DNA of 64,000 nt, from NCBI GenBank assembly GCA_023413135.1, contig JAEZQK010000055.1:14837-78836 (forward strand). Direction: 5' to 3'. The DNA comes from Bacillota bacterium. GTDB taxonomy: Bacteria; Bacillota; Clostridia; Christensenellales; Aristaeellaceae. Positions 24,384 through 32,240 of this stretch are shown here, in pieces. The stretch's first letter is position 1; every line of letters begins with the position of its first letter. The notes beneath the pieces are model-generated. The model saw only the letters and a program-made list of their open reading frames with translations. It did no database searches and was not told the DNA's origin. A program made the position numbers and the translations under genes.

Positions 24384-25564
24384 TTCTTCTTTTCCTCCAT
24401 ATCTAGGGTAAGGCCCGTTTTACCGGTTCCAACGATATGCGCCTTCACATTCAGCACAAGCTGCAGCGAAGGATACACCGTCTCCCACTGCTGCTCAAGA
24501 CTCTTCCATTGCTTGGGATATTTGATATGAAATTTTCCGCCGAACCCATAGATATCGGCGTTTAGCTGCCTCGTTTTTTCAAAGGTGGTGTACACGCGCT
24601 TTTCAACGGCCTTTTGGACCTCCTGCGTCAGCATGGCATGAAGTTCCTTCAGCTTCATGTCCCCAAAGCCATTCAGTTCCTCAATATCCAAAACCGTCTC
24701 TATGTCCAGGATCACCCCGGCCCTGCCGTCCGCCTGAAGCACCGGGACCGATTTACTACTGGCCTGTATGATGTTCATGGATACTGTTCCTTTTTCGGTG
24801 GCGATCTCCAGAATGCCCTCGTTGATCTCACCCAAGGTCCACAGATACCCCGTAATCTCATCCCAATTCAACTCCCCCACCATGCGGTCGCCTTTGAATA
24901 CCGCCATTCTGGAAATATCCAGTCTTTTTTTTTCTCCATCCGACTTTACTTCCACAATCGGTATGAGGGGGGCCGTTGTTTTTTGCAGAATCTTTGACGT
25001 AAGGTACAGCATATTCTCGCTTAGATAAGTGGATATGGAGGAAAACTGCCGCATCATACGCGTAACCGCCACGCCAGAAAGCTTGTCCTGGTCCAATTCC
25101 GCGCTAAGCACCTCCTTGGCCTTTCCTTCAGCCACAAGTACCAGCGTTTCCATGCGCGTCTCCTCATCCCGCAAAAACACGTCCAGGTGCTTTTTGATGC
25201 CGTGCTGGGCCAACTCCTTCCCAAAGACGATCATCTGGTTATGGTGCAAAAACAGCGTTCTGGTGCTTTCACGGCGCAAGGTCGAGAGCGCTGCAAGCAC
25301 ACTTTTGCCGCTGGCTTCCAGCGATATACCGCTTCCGCCATCCCCGCCCCCGGAGCCACCGGAACCGGTACCGGCGCCGGAGCCGGAGCTGCCATCCGCC
25401 ACGCGAGCAATCTGGACGCCAACATTTACCTCGTCCTCTTTCTCGCTTGTATCAAGCCCAACTCCTGTCACGATGAAAATCGTGTCCAGTTCATGGCTGT
25501 CCCAGCAGCCTGTCATGCCGAACAAAACAGCCAGCATCATCAAGATACAAAGTAGTCTTTTCAT
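24380..25564 (-). CDS. Spore germination lipoprotein, Ger(x)C/GerAC type
   Basis: 394 residues. The signal peptide ends with lipobox FGMTGC, and the mature protein starts CWDSHELDTIFIVTGVGLD, the family signature. At about residues 60-85 there is an insert made almost only of Gly and Ser, after the first beta strand. The C-terminal LEQQWETVYPSLQLVLNVKAHI is the expected last segment. Its start overlaps the GerAA stop as ATGA. It would sit on the outer face of the inner spore membrane with GerAA/AB. Confidence 0.9.
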   Translation of the reverse strand: MKRLLCILMMLAVLFGMTGCWDSHELDTIFIVTGVGLDTSEKEDEVNVGVQIARVADGSSGSGAGTGSGGSGGGDGGSGISLEASGKSVLAALSTLRRESTRTLFLHHNQMIVFGKELAQHGIKKHLDVFLRDEETRMETLVLVAEGKAKEVLSAELDQDKLSGVAVTRMMRQFSSISTYLSENMLYLTSKILQKTTAPLIPIVEVKSDGEKKRLDISRMAVFKGDRMVGELNWDEITGYLWTLGEINEGILEIATEKGTVSMNIIQASSKSVPVLQADGRAGVILDIETVLDIEELNGFGDMKLKELHAMLTQEVQKAVEKRVYTTFEKTRQLNADIYGFGGKFHIKYPKQWKSLEQQWETVYPSLQLVLNVKAHIVGTGKTGLTLDMEEKKK

Positions 25565-27237
25565 TCTTTCCCGCCTTCCGCCTCGGGCGTTTTGCCCTGC
25601 TCCTCATGCGGCCGCATGGGCGGTATGAAAAAGTGCCTGCGCGTTTTGTCCCGTTGGGCGATGTCTTTTGGCCTCTTGGTCATGAACCATAGTGGCATTC
25701 GTATCATGGTGTCCTGCTGGTCCCTGGAAAGGGCAAATGATTCAAAGTATGGCACACCAAAGGATTTCAGCGAGGCAAGATGCACCAGCGTCGCCAAAAA
25801 ACCCATGGCAATGCCATACCCGCCCAGCACGGCAGCCAGCACCATCGACATAAACCTCAAAAGGGAAGAAACGTCGCTTTGCAAGGGCACCACAAAACCC
25901 GTAACCGCTGTCAGCGCTATAGCAATAACAAGAGGAGCGCCCACAAGCCCGGCCGACACGGCGGCGTCCCCCATGATCAGCGCGCCTACGATGCTGATGG
26001 CCTGGCCTACGGGCCGCGGAAGCCTTAAGCCCGCCTCCCGCAATATCTCAAAGGAAAAAATCATGATCAACGCTTCCAGGAAAGCCGGGAAAGGCGTCCC
26101 CTCCCGCGCCTTGGCCACAGTCAGCAGCAAGGTGGTGGGGATAAATTCCTGATGGAAGGTAGTCAGGGCAATATAGATGGCAGGCGCATAGACTGATACG
26201 AAAAACGCCAGATACCGAAGAAGCCTGGCAAAGCTTGCAAAGAAAGGCCGGACATAGTAGTCTTCCGCCGTTTGAAAGCTTTCAATGAACAGCATAGGTG
26301 CCGTAAGCACAAATGGAGTGCCATCCGTCACGATGGCTACGCGCCCCTCCAGCACTTTGGCTGCTGCCACGTCGGGCTTTTCGGTATAGCCCACCGTGGC
26401 AAATATGGAAAAGGGCGCATCCTCCATGTATTGTTCGATATATCCTGCATCCAGTATGGAATCCACCGCAAGCCCCTCAAGGCGTCTTTTTACCTCATCG
26501 ACAACCTTTGGGTCGGCTACATTGTCTAGATAGATGATGCAGACATCCGTCAGCGTCTTGCGCCCCACGATGATATGGTCCATCCGAAGCTGGGGGCTTT
26601 TGATCTTGCGGCGCAGAAGGGCGGTGTTGGTACGCAGGTTTTCCGTAAACCCTTCCCTGGGGCCGCGAATCACCGATTCCGTCTGCGGCTCAGACACGCC
26701 CCTTTTCTCCCAGCCCTTGGTGCTCACCAGGAGGCCTTTTGCTATACCGTCCATGAGCAGCATGGTGTTTCCGCTCAGGCAGCCGGCCACCAGTTCGCTG
26801 AGCGCTTCCTTCTCCTCCATTTCAGCCGTGCAAAGCACCGTGCGCTGAATTTCTTCAAATGCTTTTGCCGGGCTGCCGGACGGAAGCGAATCCAGCAAAC
26901 GGAAGGATAGAATAGGCTTCAAAATCCCTTCCGTGATGGTGCCGCTATTCACCAGACCATCAATAAACACAAGCGCGCCGCCGTATTCCCCCTCCTTGCC
27001 GAAGCGGAATTCATGTATCTTCACATCGTTGCTCTTGCCCAGTATCTGGCGTATGGATTGCAGGTTCTTGTTAAGTTCCCTGCTTAAGGCGGGAGGCTGC
27101 GCCGGCGCCTGCTCTTTATCTGAGCCTTGCTGCGCCTTGTTCATGTGCTGCCAGTACTTCAGCTTTTTGATGATAGACTGAAACACCCTCGTCTCCCCCT
27201 CCCCCTTGGACATAGCGGTGTTATTGTTGCCGATCAC
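25561..27237 (-). CDS. Spore germination protein, GerAA type
   Basis: 558 residues from a GTG at 27237 (GGCGGAG lies 12 bases before it); an ATG at 27213 would shorten it by 8 residues and has no ribosome binding site. The soluble domain contains SVIRGPREGFTENLRTNTAL, the strongest GerA family signature. Membrane segments then follow from about residue 290 (RLLRYLAFFVSVYAPAIYIA, EILREAGLRLPRP, SIVGALIMGDAAVSAGLV). It is first in the operon and divergent from gpmA. No clear sigma-G promoter could be read upstream. Confidence 0.9.
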   Translation of the reverse strand: MIGNNNTAMSKGEGETRVFQSIIKKLKYWQHMNKAQQGSDKEQAPAQPPALSRELNKNLQSIRQILGKSNDVKIHEFRFGKEGEYGGALVFIDGLVNSGTITEGILKPILSFRLLDSLPSGSPAKAFEEIQRTVLCTAEMEEKEALSELVAGCLSGNTMLLMDGIAKGLLVSTKGWEKRGVSEPQTESVIRGPREGFTENLRTNTALLRRKIKSPQLRMDHIIVGRKTLTDVCIIYLDNVADPKVVDEVKRRLEGLAVDSILDAGYIEQYMEDAPFSIFATVGYTEKPDVAAAKVLEGRVAIVTDGTPFVLTAPMLFIESFQTAEDYYVRPFFASFARLLRYLAFFVSVYAPAIYIALTTFHQEFIPTTLLLTVAKAREGTPFPAFLEALIMIFSFEILREAGLRLPRPVGQAISIVGALIMGDAAVSAGLVGAPLVIAIALTAVTGFVVPLQSDVSSLLRFMSMVLAAVLGGYGIAMGFLATLVHLASLKSFGVPYFESFALSRDQQDTMIRMPLWFMTKRPKDIAQRDKTRRHFFIPPMRPHEEQGKTPEAEGGKE

Positions 27238-27297
27238 GAAAAAACTATACTCCGCCGCATGCGTTTCGGTCCTCGCGTTGCGCTACCATTGAAATCC

Positions 27298-27326
27298 TTG
27301 CTTTTTTTCCCATAATACAGTATAAT
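27298..27326 (+). promoter_or_regulatory. Promoter of gpmA-eno
   Basis: TTGCTT (27298-27303), 17 bases, perfect TATAAT (27321-27326). The start point near 27333 is followed at once by the inverted repeat at 27334-27351. Confidence 0.65.
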
Positions 27327-27333
27327 TATGTAA

Positions 27334-27351
27334 GGTTAGCATATCCTAACC
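27334..27351 (+). promoter_or_regulatory. Inverted repeat at the gpmA transcription start
   Basis: GGTTAG-CATATC-CTAACC, a 6-6-6 palindrome beginning at about +1 of the predicted transcript. The position suits a repressor site; the regulator is unknown. It is too short and lacks a T-run for a terminator. Confidence 0.5.
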
Positions 27352-27376
27352 ATAATGGGTGCAAGGGGGTATACCC

Positions 27377-28120
27377 ATGAAACTGGTACTGCTCCGGCAC
27401 GGGGAAAGCGAATGGAACCGACTGAACCTTTTCACCGGCTGGACGGATGTGGACCTTTCCGAAAAAGGCAGGCAGGAAGCTGCGGAAGCAGGCCGGCTTT
27501 TGAAGGAGAACGGGTTCGACTTTGACGTTTGTTTTACATCGTATCTCAAGCGGGCCATCCATACGTTGAACCTGGCCCTTAACCAAATGGACCGGGAATG
27601 GCTGCCGGTACACAAAACATGGCTGCTGAATGAGCGGCATTATGGTGCGCTGCAGGGGCTGGACAAGGCGGAAACTGCCCGGCGCTACGGTGAAGAGCAG
27701 GTGAAAATATGGCGGCGCTCCTTTGATGTGCCGCCTCCCGCGCTTGACGAAACCGACGCCCGCAGCCCCAGAGCACAGGTGCAGTACCGCAATGAAGAAA
27801 AATCCCTGCTGCCCCTTGCAGAGAGTCTGAAGGATACCATCGCCAGGGTGGTCCCCTTTTACCGGGATACCGTCGCCCCGCAGATGGCGGCGGGAAAGCG
27901 GGTGCTCATATCCGCCCACGGCAACTCCCTGCGGGCATTGGTCAAGCATTTTGATAAACTAACCGACGCGCAGATCATGGAGGTGAACATTCCCACCGGC
28001 GTACCCCTTGTGTATACGTTGGATTCACAGTTCCATATAGTTGGTAAGGAATATCTGGGAGATCAAGAGCTGCTTAAAGCCAAAATGGAAAACGTGGCCA
28101 ACCAGGGCAAGGCCAAATAA
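27377..28120 (+). CDS. gpmA: 2,3-bisphosphoglycerate-dependent phosphoglycerate mutase
   Basis: 247 residues. LVLLRHGESEWNRLNLFTGW holds the phosphohistidine, ERHYGALQGLDK and FDVPPPALDE follow, and SAHGNSLRALVKH carries the second histidine, the standard order for the cofactor-dependent enzyme. It interconverts 3- and 2-phosphoglycerate in glycolysis. ATG 27377 follows AAGGGGG. Enolase, the next step of the pathway, starts 32 bases downstream, so the two form an operon. Confidence 0.95.
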   Translation: MKLVLLRHGESEWNRLNLFTGWTDVDLSEKGRQEAAEAGRLLKENGFDFDVCFTSYLKRAIHTLNLALNQMDREWLPVHKTWLLNERHYGALQGLDKAETARRYGEEQVKIWRRSFDVPPPALDETDARSPRAQVQYRNEEKSLLPLAESLKDTIARVVPFYRDTVAPQMAAGKRVLISAHGNSLRALVKHFDKLTDAQIMEVNIPTGVPLVYTLDSQFHIVGKEYLGDQELLKAKMENVANQGKAK

Positions 28121-28152
28121 ACCCTGCGGCCACTATCAAGGAGGATATAACA

Positions 28153-29433
28153 ATGGGCTTTTCCATCACAAACGTTTACGGCCGGGAGATCATCGATTCC
28201 CGGGGCAATCCCACGGTAGAAGCCGTCGTTACATTGGAATGCGGCACCCACGGCCAGGCTGCCGTACCCAGCGGCGCATCCACCGGCCAGTTTGAGGCGC
28301 TGGAATTGAGGGACAAAGACCCTTCCCGCTTTGGTGGCAAGGGCGTATTGAAGGCTGTGGGGCATATCAACAAGGAGATCAGGGAAGCGCTTACGGGCAT
28401 GGATGCTTCCCATACTGCCGAGATCGACGCCGCCCTCATCAAGCTGGATGGCACAGCTGATAAGTCCCGCCTTGGGGCCAACGCCATCCTGGCCGTTTCC
28501 CTGGCCTGCGCCCGGGCCGCGTCCAAAGCGCTTAATCTGCCACTATATAAATTTCTGGGCGGCGTCAACGCGGACACGCTGCCTGTGCCCATGATGAATG
28601 TATTGAACGGCGGCGCGCACGCAGCCAACAACATCGACATTCAGGAGTTCATGATCATGCCCGTAGGCGCGCCCTCCTTCTCCGAAGGGCTGCGCTGGTG
28701 CACGGAGGTCTTCCATACCCTGGCCGGGCTGCTCAAGAAGGATGGTCTGTCCACCGCCGTGGGCGACGAGGGCGGCTATGCGCCAAACTTAAGCAGCGAC
28801 GAGGAAGCCATCCAGTACCTGCTCAAGGCTATCGAAAAAGCCGGATACAAGCCCTACGAAGACTTCATGCTGGCCATCGACGCCGCCTCCAGCGAGTGGA
28901 AAAGCGAGAACGGGTATCTTCTGCCAAAGCACAAAACCCGCTACACCACCGATGAGCTAATCGCCTTTTGGCAGAACTTGGTAAATAAATACCCCATCGC
29001 TTCCATCGAGGATGGACTGGATGAGGAAGACTGGGAAGGCTGGAAAAAGCTCACCGCACAGCTTAAGAGCAAGGCGCAGCTTGTGGGCGACGACCTGTTT
29101 GTCACCAACACGCAAAGGCTTCAAAAAGGCATCGATTCAGGCTGCGCAAGCTCCATCCTCATCAAGCTCAATCAGATAGGCTCCCTAACCGAAACGCTGC
29201 AAGCCATCAAAATGGCCCACAACGCCGGCTACACAGCCGTCATCTCCCACCGTTCGGGTGAGACGGAGGATACCACCATTGCAGATCTAGCCGTAGCGGT
29301 CAACGCAGGGCAGATCAAAACCGGCGCACCCAGCCGCAGCGAGCGCGTCGCCAAGTATAACCGCCTTCTGCGTATCGAGGACTGCCTGGGTTCTGTAGCC
29401 CGGTATCCCGGCAGGAAATGCTTCAGGAAGTGA
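28153..29433 (+). CDS. eno: Enolase
   Basis: 426 residues. Full length with N-terminal ITNVYGREIIDSRGNPTVE, the GASTGQFEALELRD loop (substrate Ser), GDEGGYAPNL, metal ligands in AIDAASSE, SIEDGLDEEDWEGW and GDDLFVTN, catalytic lysine in ILIKLNQIG, and ISHRSGETEDT. It converts 2-phosphoglycerate to PEP, also the substrate of the phosphonate pathway 10 kb away. AAGGAGG precedes the ATG. It is co-transcribed with gpmA. Confidence 0.96.
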   Translation: MGFSITNVYGREIIDSRGNPTVEAVVTLECGTHGQAAVPSGASTGQFEALELRDKDPSRFGGKGVLKAVGHINKEIREALTGMDASHTAEIDAALIKLDGTADKSRLGANAILAVSLACARAASKALNLPLYKFLGGVNADTLPVPMMNVLNGGAHAANNIDIQEFMIMPVGAPSFSEGLRWCTEVFHTLAGLLKKDGLSTAVGDEGGYAPNLSSDEEAIQYLLKAIEKAGYKPYEDFMLAIDAASSEWKSENGYLLPKHKTRYTTDELIAFWQNLVNKYPIASIEDGLDEEDWEGWKKLTAQLKSKAQLVGDDLFVTNTQRLQKGIDSGCASSILIKLNQIGSLTETLQAIKMAHNAGYTAVISHRSGETEDTTIADLAVAVNAGQIKTGAPSRSERVAKYNRLLRIEDCLGSVARYPGRKCFRK

Positions 29434-29452
29434 AGTTTTTAAAGGTAAGGCA

Positions 29453-29485
29453 CGGGGATGGCTCTTTAATATAGAGCCTTCCCCG
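29453..29485. terminator. Long hairpin after enolase
   Basis: CGGGGA-T-GGCTCT pairs with AGAGCC-T-TCCCCG around TTAATAT, 12 pairs with one mismatch. There is no T-run, so it may stabilise the mRNA end or act with the terminator at 29535. Confidence 0.6.
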
Positions 29486-29534
29486 CAGCCCAATCCAGAA
29501 AACGTGTAGTCAACTATAAGAAAAACATTGCTTT

Positions 29535-29562
29535 ACTCCTGTACATCGACAGGAGTTTTTCC
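29535..29562 (+). terminator. Intrinsic terminator of gpmA-eno
   Basis: ACTCCTGT (29535-29542), loop ACATCG, ACAGGAGT (29549-29556), then TTTTCCTTTT. A clear Rho-independent terminator about 100 bases after enolase. Confidence 0.85.
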
Positions 29563-29623
29563 TTTTCGATAGAAATATGGTATCTGATATCCAATAAACT
29601 GTCTAGCCGGAAAGGACGGTACC

Positions 29624-30484
29624 ATGCGCAAACAAAAAAGCACTTTAGCAAAGCTCATATTGCTCCTGCTATTAGCCTGCGTCATCCCATTTTCATCCGG
29701 CACATATTTATCTGCACAGGCTTCAACCATAGCAACAAATACTATGACGGCTTTGATTAATGATGATCCCTGCTCTATGTCACTTACTTCCTTTTATCAG
29801 CTTTCAGGATACGCGCCCACCTTCAGCCAGCTTGACAGCAATGGCTTCCCTCTTTTATCCATTACCTTATACATTCCCTTGGATGCTAAGACGGGCAGTG
29901 TCTATTATAGTGGCGAGGGCGATACCTATACCTCAACAGGTATAGCATATTCCGATTTTGCCCGAGCCGCAGCTTATTCCTCCCTGGCCGACGCGCCAAA
30001 AGGAGACAATTACTTTGGTCTTGCGGGAGGACATTCCGCCTGGACGTTGCAAATTGACGGCGTTAGCGAGGATGGCAGCGTGATCTGGGGACAGTTTATG
30101 GCCACCTTTGATAGCACCATCTGGGGCATGGGCGATTCGGCCACGATCTACGATGGTGTGTTCTGTCTGGACATGAAGCAGCTGCCTGCATCCGCTTCCC
30201 CTTCATATGGCTCGAACGACCCCTTTTCTGATTCCTCTATTAACGATCTCCTTGGGCCTATCGAAATCCCAGGCTTTTCTGTTCCCTCCTACTCCACCGA
30301 AAATACCCCGTGCCCCATCTGCAGCGGTACAGGCAATAAAAGGGATTGTACTCTCTGCAATGGTCTTGGATACGGAACAGGTGCGGATGTGCTCTACAAT
30401 GGCGCCTATGTTTGTGCCAGCTGCCTGGGCAAGGGCAAAATCATATGCGTCACCTGCGGCGGTGACGGCTGGATAGCACCGTAA
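29624..30484 (+). CDS. Secreted protein with four C-terminal CxxCxGxG motifs
   Basis: 286 residues. A signal peptide (basic start, LAKLILLLLLACVIPF, cleavage likely after SAQA) is followed by an unrecognised domain of about 190 residues with many Ser/Gly/Tyr. A Pro/Ser linker leads to residues 230-286, which hold CPICSGTG, CTLCNGLG, CASCLGKG and CVTCGGDG. These are the DnaJ zinc-finger repeats, four in number as in DnaJ, here without a J domain and outside the cytoplasm. AAAGGACGG lies before the ATG. It is a single gene after the eno terminator. Zinc binding is likely; function unknown. Confidence 0.8.
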   Translation: MRKQKSTLAKLILLLLLACVIPFSSGTYLSAQASTIATNTMTALINDDPCSMSLTSFYQLSGYAPTFSQLDSNGFPLLSITLYIPLDAKTGSVYYSGEGDTYTSTGIAYSDFARAAAYSSLADAPKGDNYFGLAGGHSAWTLQIDGVSEDGSVIWGQFMATFDSTIWGMGDSATIYDGVFCLDMKQLPASASPSYGSNDPFSDSSINDLLGPIEIPGFSVPSYSTENTPCPICSGTGNKRDCTLCNGLGYGTGADVLYNGAYVCASCLGKGKIICVTCGGDGWIAP

Positions 30485-30489
30485 TATTC

Positions 30490-30656
30490 GAAGGTTTCCA
30501 AAGGCTCCGAAACCCCGACCCTGCCTGTGGCGGAAAAGGGAGGGGTGGAGGAGGCCAGCGAATAAGAGCAGTGCAAGCGGTAGCGAAGCAATGCGACTAT
30601 TGAGCTGGATGGGCCGATCGGAAAGCCCTTTGGTCGTACCCGCAGGGATTAAAGCA
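30490..30656 (-). repeat. Partial second copy of the MITE-like repeat
   Basis: The reverse complement of this stretch matches about 9963-10126 over most of its length. Shared blocks include CCCTGCGGG, GGGCTTTCC, GCATTGCTTCGCT and GCCTCCTCCA. The GGAAAGCCCT unit (30620-30654) corresponds to the 33-base unit found twice in the first copy. The inverted ends and target duplication of that copy are not visible here, so this is an incomplete or older copy. It lies between the secreted protein gene and the epimerase terminator. Confidence 0.7.
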
Positions 30657-30665
30657 ATTTGACAA

Positions 30666-30694
30666 TGGCCTGTCCGCTTATCTAGGACAGGCCA
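30666..30694. terminator. Bidirectional hairpin between secreted protein and epimerase genes
   Basis: TGGCCTGTCC (30666-30675) pairs perfectly with GGACAGGCCA (30685-30694) around 9 bases. CTTTCT follows on the + strand and TTGTC on the - strand. It lies between converging genes and probably ends both. Confidence 0.65.
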
Positions 30695-30712
30695 CTTTCT
30701 AATAGTCATATG

Positions 30713-31834
30713 TTACCTGTTTTGAAACCAGCATAGTAGTGCATGAACAATTTTCTCCGATGTGTGACCGTCCCCGTAAGGATGAATAGCCTGTGCCATG
30801 CGCTGGTAAGCTGCTTCATCGGTAAGCAGTGTAAGCACGGCATTCACGATATCGTCTTCCTGCACGCCAGCCAGCACAGCCTTACCTGCCGTCACCACCT
30901 CCGGCCGCTCCGTTTCGGTTCGCAGCACTACCACCGGCTTGCCCAAGGCCGGAGCTTCCTCCTGCAATCCGCCGGAATCCGTCATCACCAGGCTGCAGCG
31001 GCCAATCAGGTTGTGCATATCCTCCACGTCGATGGGAGGCATCAGGTGTACGCGCTCCACATTGCCTAGCATCGCCCGCACCGGTTCCCCCACCGCTGGA
31101 TTCATATGAACGGGATACACCACCTGCACATCCGGCAGCGTTTCCACAATGCGCATCACCGCGCGGCAGATATTTTGAAGCGGCACTCCCAGGTTCTCCC
31201 TGCGGTGGGCGGTGAGCAGAATCACGCGCCCAGCCGAAAAGTCAAGCGCCCGCAGCGCTTCTTCCTGAAAGACATAGTCCCGCCGCACCATGGTCATCAG
31301 CGCATCAATCACGGTATTCCCGGTAACATATACATGCTCCCGGATGTTCTCGTGATACAGATTCTCCCTGTTCTCCTCCGTAGGCGCAAAATGGAGCGTG
31401 GCAATACGCCCGGTAATGGATCTGTTCATCTCCTCTGGGAAGGGAGAATACTTGTCATATGTGCGCAATCCCGCCTCTACATGGCCTACGGGAATTTTCC
31501 TATAAAAAGCCGCCAGCGCCGCCGCCATACTGGTGGTGGTATCGCCATGCACCAGCACGATGTCGGGCTGGCATTCCTTCAAAACCTGATCCATGCCCTC
31601 CAAAACCCGTGCCGTGATCTCCGTCAGCGTCTGTCCGGGGCGCATGAGGTTTAAGTCATAATCCGCCCGGATGGAAAACCGCTCCATCACCTGGTCCAAC
31701 ATCTGCCTGTGCTGGCCGGTAAGGCATACGACTCCCTTCATCCCCGGCGTTTTTTGAAGCAGCTTCACCAAAGGCGCCATTTTGATGGCTTCCGGACGGG
31801 TGCCGAATACGCTCAGAACAATGCATTCCCTCAT
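30713..31834 (-). CDS. wecB: UDP-N-acetylglucosamine 2-epimerase (non-hydrolysing)
   Basis: 373 residues, the normal length. SVFGTRPEAIKMAPLVKLL, VHGDTTTSMAAALAAFY, HVEAGLRT, LTAHRRENLG and MTDSGGLQEEAPALGKP are the family landmarks. The enzyme makes UDP-ManNAc from UDP-GlcNAc for wall or capsule polymers. The start is set at ATG 31834, where the family begins; 100 further residues upstream lack homology and a ribosome binding site. A second, divergent epimerase lies at 56223. Confidence 0.92.
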   Translation of the reverse strand: MRECIVLSVFGTRPEAIKMAPLVKLLQKTPGMKGVVCLTGQHRQMLDQVMERFSIRADYDLNLMRPGQTLTEITARVLEGMDQVLKECQPDIVLVHGDTTTSMAAALAAFYRKIPVGHVEAGLRTYDKYSPFPEEMNRSITGRIATLHFAPTEENRENLYHENIREHVYVTGNTVIDALMTMVRRDYVFQEEALRALDFSAGRVILLTAHRRENLGVPLQNICRAVMRIVETLPDVQVVYPVHMNPAVGEPVRAMLGNVERVHLMPPIDVEDMHNLIGRCSLVMTDSGGLQEEAPALGKPVVVLRTETERPEVVTAGKAVLAGVQEDDIVNAVLTLLTDEAAYQRMAQAIHPYGDGHTSEKIVHALLCWFQNR

Positions 31835-32021
31835 CCAACAATACCTGTCTTCCTTCATCATGGGAAAGCGGCCGCTAGGACCGCTCACATACATGATTAT
31901 ATAAAATCCTGCAGAAAACAACAAGGCCAAAAGTGTGAATAGACGGATATCGGGAAGGCCAGGCTCTCTTGCCAGGCTTTCCCGATAAATGGATACCTTT
32001 TTTTTGCTGGGAAGGGTGTGT

Positions 32022-32183
32022 TTATGGGGCAGGCGGTGGATTTGCCTTTTCATGCCCGCGTTTCGCCTTGCCCTGAATCTCCGGCACAGGTGCCACGTCA
32101 TTCTTTGGAAAATGTGTGATGCTGTTGCTTTCCGTTCCATGGGGAGCTTTGGGATCCGGCCTTCTCATGCCCTTTTTTGCCAT
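32022..32183 (-). CDS. Small basic protein of 53 residues
   Basis: The ATG at 32183 is preceded by GAGGTGAAG at good spacing. The protein is hydrophilic and rich in Pro and Lys (MAKKGMRRPDPKAPHGTES at the start, VAPVPEIQGKAKRGHEKAN near the end). I believe similar short proteins occur in other Clostridia but cannot confirm this. No membrane segment or known domain. It lies between the double GT2 gene (58 bases away) and the epimerase, all on the same strand. Confidence 0.6.
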   Translation of the reverse strand: MAKKGMRRPDPKAPHGTESNSITHFPKNDVAPVPEIQGKAKRGHEKANPPPAP

Positions 32184-32240
32184 ATGCTTCACCTCGGCCA
32201 TAGTATCCCACAATTGGAAAGATATATGAACAGGTTCGTT

